A stretch of 64,000 nt of DNA from Hyphomicrobium_A sp963724945 (GCA_963724945.1 CAVRWL010000002.1:1-64000), one strand, 5' to 3'; numbered from the stretch's first letter, positions 15,808 to 25,198 are shown. Made by a program: numbers and translations. The notes: generated from the letters alone by a model not told the origin.

Positions 15808-16445
15808 GGTATCGACATGGTTATCAACAGGTCACATGCTCGTTTTGGCGCTTTCTGCTTGCTATGTTGCATCTCTACCATACCTCGTCTGAGACGATTT
15901 ATACCGCCGCCACGCAGAAGTCAGCCGGCCCGTTTGCAGGCGCCAACTTGGCGACGCGTGCGACCTGCTCAGCATTGGAGATGTTGGAGCCTGACCGTCA
16001 TCGGCGGCGATCGTGGCTTAGCTGATTTGCCCACGGGCGTCGTCGAATGCCCGCTAATGGGATGGACCGGCCGCTTCCCCGGAACGGCGGGTTAGCCTGA
16101 AGGGCTCACCGCCTCAATCAGCATGGAACGGATGAATGAGCGCGCTCAGAGTCTGATGACCCAAATGGTCGCCTGGCGACCGATCCGCTAATGAGACCAA
16201 AGGCGCGCGCGTATTCCCATCGAGGCCACAGCCCGCGAGCCGATCCACAGGCCGGATACATATCAGCGACTTCCGAAGCCTGCGCCGAACTCACTTGCGA
16301 TCAGCAGCCGGTCCATACATGGGGTCATGTGCGCCCCTAATAGGTGCGGACAGAGCGAGTCAGCTCTCCCCTCAGGAGCAGTCGCGGAACAACGCCACTT
16401 CGACTTCGGCGTCGGGCCACGAGAAGACGCTGGCGCATGGGGCGC
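15808..16445. other. Gene-free stretch
   Basis: Nothing convincing on either strand. Short frames such as one from ATG 15864 (about 53 codons) lack a ribosome binding site and any family resemblance. Confidence 0.4.
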
Positions 16446-17654
16446 TCAAGCGCGAAGCTCCGCCTCCGGATTGGCGCCGATATTGTGAATAGAAAGATCT
16501 GCACCGCGACGCTCCTGGTCCGGCGTAAGCCGAATGCCTAGGGTAAGACTGAGCGTGCCGTAAACAACGATGCCCACCGCGAAGCCAAAGGCAGCACCCA
16601 GTAAGGAGCCGACGAGCTGCGCTGCGAACGTCACTCCGCCCAGGCCACCCAACACCTTTAGCCCAAAGATCCCGCACGCAATCCCTCCCCATAGTCCACA
16701 CAGTCCATGGAGCGCCCACACGCCAAGCACGTCGTCGAGTTTCCATTTGTTGGTCGAGATCTGGAACATCTGGACAAAGATGGCGCCAGCAACGCCGCCG
16801 ACTACGAGCGCGCCCAGAGGATGCATCACGTTGGAACCAGCGCATACCGCGACCAATCCCGCGAGCGCTCCGTTATGCACGAAACCTGGATCGTTATCAC
16901 CCACGATCAGCGCAACCACGATACCGCCGCACATGGCCATTAGCGAGTTGACGGCGACGAGACCAGACACTGCCTCGAGCCTCTGCGCACTCATCACATT
17001 GAAGCCAAACCAACCGATGCACAGCAGCCACGACCCCAGCGCCAGCCAAGGGATTGACGACGGCGGCGTAGCCGCACCCCGTTCGTCATAACGCCCGAGC
17101 CGAGGCCCCAGGCATAAGACAGCGCCGAGCGCTACCCAACCGCCGAACGCGTGGACGACGATCGATCCAGCAAAGTCCTTGAACTCGGCGCCGAGCATGT
17201 CTTTGAAGAAGAACTCCTGCAGTCCTAGATTGTTGTTCCAATAGAGGCCTTCCAGGAAGGGGTAACAGACGGCAACCAGAGTCGCCGTAGCGAGTGCCTG
17301 CGGTGCGAACTTGGCACGCTCTGCGATGCCCCCTGACACGATCGCAGGGACGGCTGCAGCAAAGGTGCAAAGAAAGAAGAAGCGCACGAGGGTGTAGCCC
17401 TGGCCTTCGAAGCCAGCCGCACCACCTGAGATCGCCGCCGCGCTCGAATAGAAGCTGACGCCATAGGCGATGCTGTAGCCGACGAGGAAGTAGGCGATGG
17501 TCGAAACAGCAAAATCGACCAAAATCTTCACCAGCGCATTGACTTGGTTCTTATGGCGAACCGTACCCGTCTCCAGGAATGCAAAGCCCCCGTGCATCGC
17601 GAAAACGAGAATCGCCCCCATCAGGAGAAAAAATACGTCTGCCCCATGTTGCAT
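16446..17654 (-). CDS. amt: Ammonium transporter, Amt family
   Basis: A 402-residue inner-membrane channel with eleven predicted helices. Conserved Amt features include the start (FFLLMGAILVFAMHGGFAFLE), GGIAERAKF, the first pore His in GSIVVHAFGGWVALGA, DNDPGFVHNGALAGLVAVCAGS, and the second pore His in GVWALHGLCGLWGG. It conducts ammonia or ammonium for nitrogen assimilation. No glnK (PII) gene accompanies it, which is unusual. It is separate from the second, divergent Amt at 37715-39166. Confidence 0.92.
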   Translation of the reverse strand: MQHGADVFFLLMGAILVFAMHGGFAFLETGTVRHKNQVNALVKILVDFAVSTIAYFLVGYSIAYGVSFYSSAAAISGGAAGFEGQGYTLVRFFFLCTFAAAVPAIVSGGIAERAKFAPQALATATLVAVCYPFLEGLYWNNNLGLQEFFFKDMLGAEFKDFAGSIVVHAFGGWVALGAVLCLGPRLGRYDERGAATPPSSIPWLALGSWLLCIGWFGFNVMSAQRLEAVSGLVAVNSLMAMCGGIVVALIVGDNDPGFVHNGALAGLVAVCAGSNVMHPLGALVVGGVAGAIFVQMFQISTNKWKLDDVLGVWALHGLCGLWGGIACGIFGLKVLGGLGGVTFAAQLVGSLLGAAFGFAVGIVVYGTLSLTLGIRLTPDQERRGADLSIHNIGANPEAELRA

Positions 17655-18191
17655 TCAGACCCCCGATGAACAAAAGCGGCCCGAAACGGCTTTCGGGCGA
17701 CGCCTAAAATATGAGCAAATGCCTCTAAGCCAAATCAAAATCTTGGGTAAGATCTGTTGCCTCAGGGGCACTTGCTCAGGTTTTCCGCATCGAGAAGAAT
17801 GATGATGATGCCAAGCTGAGCAGATTGCCTCTAGTCTGTGCAGGCTGATTAATCACGCCATGATGGATCAGCACCCTCTGGCCCGGACGATAGGTGCCCA
17901 ACCGCCGTCCGGGCCGCTTTCTCATCCCTCACAAGGGTCCTCGTTTGCTCATCGTCAGCATCAGGCCCAGAGCGCCAACTTATCGCATCGGTGCGGTCGG
18001 CAGCGGTAAACGCGCTGAGCAGCGTCGCCTGCATGGGCAAGTGCGCCGCAGCGAACGGGCGAGATTGGTCAGGAGCAGTCATCCTGCTTCATGTCAAGGC
18101 CGTCAGCTTCTCCCTCAAGGGCGGTCAACATTGACCCAAGCAGTGCGCCGAAAGAGCGCCGGGCGGCCGGCACCCTAGATTGCCTCTGGTG
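17655..18191. other. Upstream region of amt, no clear gene
   Basis: A minus-strand frame at 17849-18082 (77 codons) is the only sizeable one; its composition is only mildly protein-like and it has no recognised family. I found no sigma-54 promoter with correct GG-N10-GC spacing upstream of amt. Confidence 0.35.
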
Positions 18192-18431
18192 CTAGGCGCC
18201 AAGCGTGAACGGAGCGAGACGGGCTCCACTCATGATTGCCGTCGCTAAGTCATCGCGAAGGCGTCGATAGGCGGGGTCCTCTGCAGGCGAGGGGTCAAGC
18301 CCCAACCTGCGGCAAGCCTGTTGATACGCCTGCTCGAAAATTTCTAGGTCAGGGCTGTAGCTTCTTGGTGCGAGGGGAATCAGACATCTGGACAAGCTAC
18401 TACGAGAGCGGATGATCATCATCGCCCTCAA
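18192..18431 (-). CDS. Small cytoplasmic hypothetical protein
   Basis: The 79-codon frame contains a well-formed C-terminal segment, DLEIFEQAYQQACRRLGLDP followed by DPAYRRLRDDLATAIMSGAR, a helical bundle type frequent in Hyphomicrobiales. The first about 25 residues look non-native, so the true start may be further in. It overlaps the preceding gene (18400-18726) by 32 bases. Confidence 0.5.
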   Translation of the reverse strand: MRAMMIIRSRSSLSRCLIPLAPRSYSPDLEIFEQAYQQACRRLGLDPSPAEDPAYRRLRDDLATAIMSGARLAPFTLGA

Positions 18432-18726
18432 GATCGCCGAAAATCAGCAGATTGGCCGCGTCGTGGTCGCCCCGCTTGGCCGCGCGGATCAGTGCGCCCA
18501 TCACTGTGGCGTCGCAGCCGGCATCGACGCTGGGGTGACGCTCGATGATCGACCGCACGCGGTTGACGGTGGCTTCGGGGCGCTCAGCATCGCCGACAGC
18601 CGCAAGGTCACTCAGCGTTACTTCCGCCAGTAGGTCATAGCCCTCGCTAGTCTGGCCAGCGCGCATTAATGCCCAACCTCGATGCCACTTGGCATGAAGG
18701 GCGGCGCTGCTTGAGTTGGTGGCCAT
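18400..18726 (-). CDS. Hypothetical protein
   Basis: A 108-residue frame with a continuous soluble helical composition (LHAKWHRGWALMRAGQTSEG, then GALIRAAKRGDHDAANLLIF). The second half vaguely recalls a short helical repeat, but I cannot assign a family. It precedes and overlaps the small gene at 18192-18431. Confidence 0.4.
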   Translation of the reverse strand: MATNSSSAALHAKWHRGWALMRAGQTSEGYDLLAEVTLSDLAAVGDAERPEATVNRVRSIIERHPSVDAGCDATVMGALIRAAKRGDHDAANLLIFGDLEGDDDHPLS

Positions 18727-18797
18727 CAGCTCGTTCCCGAGGTTGCCTCCTCCGGGAGTTTCCGTCGTTCCTTTGACGGGTTCGTGGCCGGCTGGCC

Positions 18798-19130
18798 TTA
18801 GTAGTTGCCGCGATCCTCGCGGCTCCCGAGGTCGCCCGGGCCGCGAAAGTGTTCGTGGCGGTCGTCGCGCCTTGGCGCCGCCACGTGATTCGACCGGCGA
18901 TAGCGCACCCGGCGGTAACGGTGGCAGCGCTCGAGTCCGAGATCACAGCCGATGCGTGGGCCAGCGACATAGCCGATCAACCCACCCCCGACAAAGCCGA
19001 CGGGTCCGGCAACGACGGCTCCGGCGACGGCTCCCACAGCAGCGTGTTCCACTCGGTCGTGCGCGCTGGCGCCGGAGGCCGTGAGGACGATTGCGACGCC
19101 CGCGAAGGCAAGTCCACCAAACGCTCGCAT
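18798..19130 (-). CDS. Secreted glycine-zipper protein
   Basis: A 110-residue protein. A signal peptide (MRAFGGLAFAGVAIVLTASG, cut near ASA-HD) is followed by a glycine-zipper stretch (AAVGAVAGAVVAGPVGFVGG and GLIGYVAGP) that probably inserts in a membrane or oligomerises. A basic, Arg/Tyr-rich tail follows. Proteins of this type sit in the envelope of many Hyphomicrobiales; the function is unknown. Confidence 0.65.
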   Translation of the reverse strand: MRAFGGLAFAGVAIVLTASGASAHDRVEHAAVGAVAGAVVAGPVGFVGGGLIGYVAGPRIGCDLGLERCHRYRRVRYRRSNHVAAPRRDDRHEHFRGPGDLGSREDRGNY

Positions 19131-19519
19131 TTCTCCCCCTTTTCTCCCCCCAACTCAGAACTCAGCAGGAAACTTCGCCGTATTTGCGACACCAACACTC
19201 AGGCCGAGCAGATCGTTGCCCCCACAAGACCCGCGGGGCTGCCCGCGCCCGCTTATGGCTGACGCTGGCCGTGCCAACCAAGGGGCTCCTGCTTGCCGTG
19301 GCAGTGGGTGGCAAGAGCCGCTGCCGACCCCTGGCAAGTCAGCCCAGGTCGGTGGTAGTGGCCAGAGGTAGCGGTCGCTTGCAGCCCTCGCAAGGTCACC
19401 CAATGCCGAGGCCACGGTGGTTGGAACATGACGAGCCCGCCGACGGTTTCATCCGGCGAGCCTGAACGGGATACGAGTTGGCAAGACGCGATGTCGGCGG
19501 TTGCAGGCCCCCGCAGAGC
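19131..19519. other. Gene-free stretch
   Basis: No supported gene. It lies between the glycine-zipper protein and the integrase remnant; the frames here look non-coding. Confidence 0.4.
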
Positions 19520-19738
19520 CTATTTGAAAATGCCCTGATCGAGCTTGAGTCCGCTGGAGGTATCGGGCCGCGCGTGCAGGTAGTTTGACGTTGTAGCCAC
19601 GTCGGAGTGGCCCAACGTGCTCTGCACCCGGGCCAGTGTCGCTCCGCGGTCCAGCGCGTGGCTCCCGTGGGCGTGCCGCAGCCAATGGGGAGAGACGTCA
19701 CTCGTAATACCTGCGCTTTTGGCGGCTCGTTTGAGCAT
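19520..19738 (-). pseudogene. C-terminal fragment of a tyrosine recombinase (phage integrase)
   Basis: A 72-codon frame contains the C-terminal catalytic half of a tyrosine recombinase: SPHWLRHAHGSHALDRGA (the H-x-x-R box), TLGHSDVATTSNYLH (the second His and the nucleophilic Tyr) and a short tail. The first catalytic Arg and the N-terminal DNA-binding domain are missing. Immediately upstream the frame carries a stop (TAA just before the ATG) and no integrase sequence can be followed. It is a remnant of a mobile element. Confidence 0.7.
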
Positions 19739-19887
19739 TTAGTTCACGGCGCGCTCGCGCGCCCAAGTCGGGACGGCGAAAACGTACAGAAGCGCTGCGG
19801 AATAGCAATCTTCGCCATCCACCGGCTGGCTCCCCCACAGTTTTCAAGCTCAGACAGTGCCGGGCTTGCTGCCTACCTTGAATTTAC

Positions 19888-20634
19888 TTACTGCCCGGAG
19901 TTGGGAGCTGTTCCGTTCGTTTGCTTCATGCCCGACAGAGAAGCGGAACGACTCCGCCCGCGCAGTACCTGAGTGTCTTGGCTGATCCTGGCTGGTGGGC
20001 TAGTTGAAACTGAAGATTCGCCCACCTGCCCAACCACAGAATGCCTTCGCCCATCACCCTTTAAGCGCCGAAGCAAGTTCAGGTTACGTTCAAAATCACG
20101 CGCAAGGGCAGATTGATATCGGCTGAGCTTGTTGAAGTAATCCTGTTTCGCCAGCATCGCTTGAATGGTCCGGCCCAGAGCATTGAGGTTATGGAATTGG
20201 GCATCTGGCTGCAACCGCTTAGCGGCGTTATTCTCGTTCCCGCTGGTATTGGTTTTAAGAGGCAGCCGTGTAACTAAAGGACCAATCCGACGTATTGCCT
20301 GAGCTCGCTCGTCTTTACGAAGCTCAATTCGCTGCAACCAAGTTAGAAGGGCAGCCTCAAATAGCGGTATTCGGCGCAAGCGCCACATCAGTTGGGCCAA
20401 ATTGTTCACAATTTGAGACTGGATGGCGTCTTCGGGGCAAAGCTCTTCCCTAAAACTTTCAAGCAACCGTTGAAAATCCTCAGGATCCTCGCCCGCTATC
20501 ACAACCTGAGCGGCCGTCAGCCCATGGCAGATCGCATTTGTACGGCTAACAGATTTGCCTTCGGGCGTCTTCGGGCCGGTGCTCTTCTTTGCGTTTCTGC
20601 GGTTCGCCTTTATCTGCTTGGTGCTCGTCATCAA
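19888..20634 (-). CDS. Scattered-family hypothetical protein (KSTGPxTPEGK motif)
   Basis: A 248-residue protein starting TSTKQIKANRRNAKKSTGPK, then TPEGKSVSRTNAICHGLTA. This N-terminal signature marks a family found in many copies across Bradyrhizobium-like and other genomes. The middle is helical (QIVNNLAQLMWRLRRIPLFE), and the C-terminal quarter is polar and likely disordered. Its role is unknown. Base composition here is clearly more AT-rich than in the flanking genes, and with the integrase remnant it suggests acquired DNA. Confidence 0.65.
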   Translation of the reverse strand: MMTSTKQIKANRRNAKKSTGPKTPEGKSVSRTNAICHGLTAAQVVIAGEDPEDFQRLLESFREELCPEDAIQSQIVNNLAQLMWRLRRIPLFEAALLTWLQRIELRKDERAQAIRRIGPLVTRLPLKTNTSGNENNAAKRLQPDAQFHNLNALGRTIQAMLAKQDYFNKLSRYQSALARDFERNLNLLRRLKGDGRRHSVVGQVGESSVSTSPPARISQDTQVLRGRSRSASLSGMKQTNGTAPNSGQ

Positions 20635-21033
20635 GAACCTTCAGTGTTTCTGCTCCCGCGTCGAAAACGAATCTGACAACGTTCGGTTAGAAATGGCAAT
20701 CAAAGACTTCTTGTCAGACACCCCGACGCCGGAACTTCCTCGAACCTTGACCCTCCCACACACGGAGCATTTAGGGCATTCCACTCAAAGACGGCTATTT
20801 GGTGTATAGGCAAAGAATATATTGTATATACGACTTATTTTGAAGCGGAGCTACGAAACGAACCCAATTGGCTATATGAGGCGATCCAGGCGGGAAATGG
20901 ATCCCCCCGAAAGTCTGATTTGAAGTAGTGGCGCAATCTAGTGTTGGCCCGGTGTCGCCGGCGGGAGAGCATCGCCTCACGGGAAAATATCGGGGCACGA
21001 AGCCGGGCAGAGGCCCAGCACATCAGACACACC
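20635..21033. other. AT-richer intergenic stretch
   Basis: No gene supported. Around 20810-20850 the DNA is unusually AT-rich for this window, with a small dyad GTATA...TATAC. It may contain the promoter of the gene at 19888-20634, or it may be the edge of acquired DNA. Confidence 0.35.
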
Positions 21034-21065
21034 AAGGGCGCCGACGCGATCACGTCGACGCCCTT
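21034..21065 (-). terminator. Hairpin downstream of glnII
   Basis: AAGGGCGCCGACG and CGTCGACGCCCTT (with one mismatch) form a long stem, 12 bases past the glnII stop. No strong U-run follows on the minus strand, so it may stabilise the 3' end or terminate imperfectly. Confidence 0.5.
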
Positions 21066-21076
21066 AAGGTTCGTTC

Positions 21077-22108
21077 TTAGGCCGCTGCCTTGGCGGCGAC
21101 CGGCACAGAGGCGATCGTCTTCAGGATCTGCGAAGCGATCTGGTAGGGGTCGCCCTGCGAGTTGGGACGGCGATCCTCGAGATAGCCCTTGTAGCCATTG
21201 TTGACGAACGAGTGCGGCACGCGGATCGAGGCGCCGCGATCAGCGACACCGTAGCTGAAGCTATCGATCGAGGCCGTTTCGTGCAGGCCGGTCAAGCGCA
21301 TGTGGTTGTCGGGGCCGTAGACGGCGATGTGCTCCGCGCGCGCCTCCTCGAACGCCTTCATCAGCTTCTCGAAGTAGTCCTTGCCGCCGACCTCGCGCAT
21401 GTAGGCGGTCGAGAAGTTGGCGTGCATGCCTGAGCCGTTCCAGTCGGTAGCGCCGAGCGGCTTGCAGTGGAACTCGATGTCCACGCCGTAGGCCTCGGTG
21501 AGCCGTAGCATCAGATAGCGAGCCATCCACATCTCGTCGGCGGCCTTCTTGGAGCCCTTGCCGAAGATCTGGAACTCCCACTGGCCCTTCGCCACCTCGG
21601 CGTTGATGCCTTCGTGATTGATGCCGGCGTAGAGGCAGAGGTCGAGGTGCTCATCGACCATCTTGCGCGCGATGTCGCCGACGTTCTTGAAGCCTACGCC
21701 GGTGTAGTAGGGTCCCTGCGGCGCCGGATAGCCGGTGTCGGGGAAGCCGAGCGGGCGGCCATTCTTGTAGAAGAAGTACTCCTGCTCGTAGCCGAACCAG
21801 GCGCCGGGATCGTCGAGAATGGTCGCGCGCTTGTTGGAGACGTGCGGGCTGCCGTCCGGCATCATGACCTCGCACATGACGAGCACGCCGTTGGTGCGCG
21901 CGCCGTCGGGGTAGACCGCGACGGGCTTCAAGACGCAATCGGAGCTCTTGCCCTCGGCCTGCATCGTCGAGCTTCCGTCGAAGCCCCAGAGCGGAAGCTG
22001 CTCGAGATCGGGAAACGAGCTGTACTCCTTGATCTGCGTCTTGCCGCGCAAGTTCGGCACGGGCGTGTAGCCGTCGAGCCAGATGTACTCGAGCTTAAAC
22101 TTTGTCAT
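21077..22108 (-). CDS. glnII: Glutamine synthetase type II (eukaryote-like)
   Basis: A 343-residue enzyme that makes glutamine from glutamate, ammonia and ATP in the cytoplasm. The N-terminal part (KLEYIWLDGYTPVPNLRGKT), LWGFDGSSTMQAEG, the catalytic region GAWFGYEQEYFF, CKPLGATDWNGSGMHANFST and FSYGVADRGASIRVPHSF are diagnostic of GSII, the short rhizobial/eukaryotic type. It is one of three GS-family genes in this window. A DUF2735 gene lies divergently at 22522, as in many rhizobia. A strong hairpin follows the stop. Confidence 0.97.
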   Translation of the reverse strand: MTKFKLEYIWLDGYTPVPNLRGKTQIKEYSSFPDLEQLPLWGFDGSSTMQAEGKSSDCVLKPVAVYPDGARTNGVLVMCEVMMPDGSPHVSNKRATILDDPGAWFGYEQEYFFYKNGRPLGFPDTGYPAPQGPYYTGVGFKNVGDIARKMVDEHLDLCLYAGINHEGINAEVAKGQWEFQIFGKGSKKAADEMWMARYLMLRLTEAYGVDIEFHCKPLGATDWNGSGMHANFSTAYMREVGGKDYFEKLMKAFEEARAEHIAVYGPDNHMRLTGLHETASIDSFSYGVADRGASIRVPHSFVNNGYKGYLEDRRPNSQGDPYQIASQILKTIASVPVAAKAAA

Positions 22109-22521
22109 AGGCGCGTCTCTCCTACGTTGATGACGATGCTATCTGCGTGTGTTCAACAAGGGATGCGCGGCCGCCCGTTGCTGGCGGCGCCGGACGCCGA
22201 CGTTGCGTTGCGTCATTTCCCGGCAGTGGCGCGCGTGTGATGACGTTCGAGGCAGACACCGAACGCGTCGTTCTAATCCCCGTCGATCGGCGCCGAACCA
22301 ATGCGAGGATGAGGACGTTGTGACAGGACCGGTGTGGGCTGAACGAAGTCGCCATCGGTGGCGATGCTAGCGAATTATGCAAATCCCAGCATGCCCATAT
22401 TGTGGGCAGTTTCTGTCTCGAAATTAGGCATGGGTCTGAGGTGCGAAACATGCAATAAACGCGGCCCCGTTTTATCCTTTCGGGGTAAGTCAAATGAAGG
22501 AAAGAGAAAGCGAGATGCGCA
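22109..22521. promoter_or_regulatory. Divergent control region between glnII and DUF2735 gene
   Basis: A 412-base region without a gene. Rhizobial glnII is typically under NtrC and sigma-54. I searched for a GG-N10-GC pair and found only near-misses: the minus-strand GGCCGCG...TTGCA around 22455-22475 has one base too many. I therefore mark the region without a defined promoter. Confidence 0.35.
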
Positions 22522-22725
22522 ATGAGCAAGCAGCACCAGCAAGCGACGGCCAAGATCTATCAGTTCCCGGCGCGGCCGCGTGCGACTTCGGATAGCCGAC
22601 GCCAGACCCCCAAGCTGGCCCAGCAGCAGGCGGCGCAGGTCCCAACCGCCGCGTGCAACAACTGCTGGTATCACGACGAAGCCATCGAGGAGGCCGAGGA
22701 GGCCTGCGAGCGATACCTCCAATAG
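22522..22725 (+). CDS. DUF2735 family protein
   Basis: A 67-residue protein with the AKIYQFPARPR motif near the N-terminus, a Gln/Ala-rich linker and a Cys-x2-Cys-like C-terminal part (AACNNCWYHDEAIEEAEEAC). This matches DUF2735, a small protein usually found beside glnII in Hyphomicrobiales. The conserved pairing suggests a role linked to nitrogen control, but it is uncharacterised as far as I know. It is divergent from glnII here. Confidence 0.8.
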   Translation: MSKQHQQATAKIYQFPARPRATSDSRRQTPKLAQQQAAQVPTAACNNCWYHDEAIEEAEEACERYLQ

Positions 22726-22912
22726 CTCTGATTGCCGTGAGCACTGATTGCCATGCGTCGTTTTGATTTCGGTATCGCGTTTTGTTTGGATGATCGCGCG
22801 GAGATCGTTGGGCTTGCAAGCCAACGGGTCCGCGCGCCGCTGGGGGTCTTTTGCCCAGTCGCTGCGCGCTAGCGCCGCGGCCGCAGAAACGCGGCCATTT
22901 TTGCCCTGCGCC

Positions 22913-23854
22913 TTAAGCTCCGAAAATCGACCAACCCAGTCTCTTGGTCAGCGCCTCGAGCGCGATGCGGCCCAGATGCGAGTTGCCCATGGCGTCGAGC
23001 CCCGGCGCCCAAACGGCGATGGAGGCTTTGCCGGGCGCGATCGCCAGAATGCCGCCGCCGACGCCGCTCTTTCCCGGCAGGCCCACTCGGTAGGCGAACT
23101 CGCCGGAGCCGTCGTAGTGGCCGCAGGTCAGCATGATCGCGTTGATGCGGCGCGCGCGCTCGGGCGGAACGACCGGCAACCCGGTCGCGGGATTGCGGCC
23201 GAACTCGGCAAGAAAGCGACCGGCCATCGCGAGCTGCCGGCACGACATGGCGATGGCGCAGTGGTGGAAGTAGACGCCGAGCGTGAAGTCCACGGGATTT
23301 TCCAGCACGCCGAACGACTTCATGTAGTTGGCGAGCGCGGCGTTGCGATAGCCGGTGCGCTGCTCGGAGGCGGCGACCCGCCCGTCGATCGTGATCGACG
23401 GATCGTCGGCGAGGAAGCGCATGAACCTCAAGATCTCGCCCAGCGCCTCGCGCGGCTGGTGCCCGGATAAGATGAGGTCGGTGACGGCGATGGCGCCGGC
23501 ATTGATGAAGGGATTGCGCGGGATGCCGCGCTCGTACTCGAGCTGGACGACGGAGTTGAAGGGGCTGCCCGACGGCTCGCGCCCGACGCGGTACCACAGC
23601 CGGTCGCCGACCTTGCCGAGCGCGAGCGTCAGCGTGAAAACCTTGGAGATGCTTTGGATCGAGAAGGGAACATCGCTGTCGCCGGCGGCCGCGATCGTGC
23701 CGTCCGTATCGATGACGACGAGACCGAAGGCGCGCGGATCGACGCGCGCGAGCTCCGGGATGTAGGTCGCAACCTCGCCCCGGTCCGGCCGCTGCCGCAT
23801 CTCCTCGGCAATCTCACTCACGACGCTGGCGAGGTCTGGCACGGGCTTTTTCAC
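22913..23854 (-). CDS. glsA: Glutaminase A
   Basis: A 313-residue serine-dependent glutaminase that hydrolyses glutamine to glutamate and ammonia. Family motifs are present: the beta-lactamase-fold S-x-x-K motif (PFSIQSISKVFTL), the NPFINAGAI stretch, SEQRTGYRNAALANYMKSFG, a Tyr-containing segment (LGVYFHHCAIAMSC) and GLPGKSGVGGGILAI. The length is normal. Together with glnII and the Amt transporters it belongs to a region rich in glutamine/ammonium genes. Confidence 0.95.
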   Translation of the reverse strand: MKKPVPDLASVVSEIAEEMRQRPDRGEVATYIPELARVDPRAFGLVVIDTDGTIAAAGDSDVPFSIQSISKVFTLTLALGKVGDRLWYRVGREPSGSPFNSVVQLEYERGIPRNPFINAGAIAVTDLILSGHQPREALGEILRFMRFLADDPSITIDGRVAASEQRTGYRNAALANYMKSFGVLENPVDFTLGVYFHHCAIAMSCRQLAMAGRFLAEFGRNPATGLPVVPPERARRINAIMLTCGHYDGSGEFAYRVGLPGKSGVGGGILAIAPGKASIAVWAPGLDAMGNSHLGRIALEALTKRLGWSIFGA

Positions 23855-23970
23855 TCAAGCTCGATTGATCCGCAGCGGTCGGGCGACCGCGGCCGGTCAC
23901 TTGCCGCCATTGCCGAGGGGAGTCAATCGTCGTGTGACGACGGGAAGCAGGCGCGAGGAAGCCGGTCCAC

Positions 23971-24777
23971 TCAGCCGAAGCGGCCGGTGACGTATCTTTC
24001 GGTCCGCTTGTCGCGCGGGGCCGTGAAGATCTGCGACGTCGTGCCGAACTCCAAAAGCTCGCCCAGGTACATGAACCCGGTGAACTGCGACACGCGCGCG
24101 GCCTGCTGCATGTTATGCGTCACGATGGCGATCGTATAGTCGCTCTTAAGCTCGTCGATCAGGTCCTCGATCTTGCCCGTCGAGATCGGGTCGAGCGCCG
24201 AGCAGGGCTCATCAAGCAGGATGATATCGGGCTTCACGGCGATGGTGCGGGCGATGCACAGCCGCTGCTGCTGCCCGCCCGACAGGCTGAGGCCGCTGAT
24301 GGCGAGGCTGTCCTTCACCTCGTCCCACAGCCCGGTGCGCTTCAGGCATGTTTCCACGCGCTCGTCGAGCACCTTCCTGGGCAGGCGCTCGTAGAGCTGA
24401 ATGCCGAACGCGATGTTCTGGTAGATGGTCATTGGGAACGGCGTCGGCTTCTGGAACACCATGCCGACGCGGGCGCGCAGCAGATTGAGATCCTGGTGCG
24501 GGGAAAGAATATTGGCGCCGTCGAAGAGGACCTCGCCCTTTGCCTGCTGCTCGGGGTAGAGATCATACATGCGATTCAAGACGCGCAGCAGCGTCGACTT
24601 CCCGCAGCCCGACGGCCCGATGAACGCCGTGACGCGGCGATCATAGAGCGGAACGTTGACGTCCTTGAGGGCCTGCGAGCCTCCGTAGAAGAAGTCGAGA
24701 TGGCGCACCTCCACCCGCGGCGTCAGCGGCGTATCGCTGCGCTCGCTCGCTCTCACCGCCAGCCTCTCGACGCTCAT
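23971..24777 (-). CDS. pstB: Phosphate ABC transporter ATP-binding protein
   Basis: A 268-residue ABC ATPase. Walker A GPSGCGKST, the Q-loop (VGMVFQKPTPFPMTIYQNIA, a PstB signature), LSGGQQQRLCIARTIA and Walker B IILLDEPCSALDP are all intact. It ends in the typical PstB tail (DKRTERYVTGRFG). PstB powers high-affinity phosphate import, but no pstS, pstC, pstA or phoU lies in this window, so it is an orphan here. A small gene of unknown function (24790-25110) lies just upstream in the same direction. Confidence 0.92.
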   Translation of the reverse strand: MSVERLAVRASERSDTPLTPRVEVRHLDFFYGGSQALKDVNVPLYDRRVTAFIGPSGCGKSTLLRVLNRMYDLYPEQQAKGEVLFDGANILSPHQDLNLLRARVGMVFQKPTPFPMTIYQNIAFGIQLYERLPRKVLDERVETCLKRTGLWDEVKDSLAISGLSLSGGQQQRLCIARTIAVKPDIILLDEPCSALDPISTGKIEDLIDELKSDYTIAIVTHNMQQAARVSQFTGFMYLGELLEFGTTSQIFTAPRDKRTERYVTGRFG

Positions 24778-24789
24778 ACGAATCGCTGC

Positions 24790-25110
24790 TCAGTCACCGT
24801 GCACCATGGGGGGTCTGTCAATATCGCTCGCCTGGTGATCGGAGATCATCAAAAGAAAGGGGATCGGCGGGTCGTTCTTCTCGGGGATGAGCGATCCGAT
24901 CGCCGTGACGACGCGGCGGTCGCGATTGTTCATCACCGCGTTGAGCTCCCAGTCGAGATGGTCGTGCAGCACCTCGCGGTCGAGCTCGTCGAAGAACGCT
25001 CCTACGATCTCATCGGCCGTGCGGCTCATGAGGTCGGGTGGGCCGTCGAACTTATAGCCGGCCTCGCTGCCGGTCTCGGCATCCATGATGCGCGCAAAAT
25101 AGGTGATCAT
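24790..25110 (-). CDS. Hypothetical protein upstream of pstB
   Basis: A 106-residue protein (MITYFARIMDAETGSEAGYK, then DEIVGAFFDELDREVLHDHL) with an even, acidic composition. I set the start at the ATG at 25110; the frame is open a dozen codons more. It ends 12 bases before pstB and is probably cotranscribed with it. No family recognised, no signal peptide. Confidence 0.55.
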   Translation of the reverse strand: MITYFARIMDAETGSEAGYKFDGPPDLMSRTADEIVGAFFDELDREVLHDHLDWELNAVMNNRDRRVVTAIGSLIPEKNDPPIPFLLMISDHQASDIDRPPMVHGD

Positions 25111-25198
25111 CGCCGTCCTCCTCGAACCGCGGAACATCCTCAGCAAGTTTGAATGAAGGGTTTGTGACAGTCGCGCCGGGCGACGGCTATTGGACGCC

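Noticed and set aside
17849..18082. 77-codon minus-strand ORF near amt
   Set aside because: No ribosome binding site, no family and only average composition; left out as a gene.
22109..22521. Sigma-54 promoter for glnII
   Set aside because: No GG-N10-GC pair with correct spacing was found; the nearest match is off by one base.
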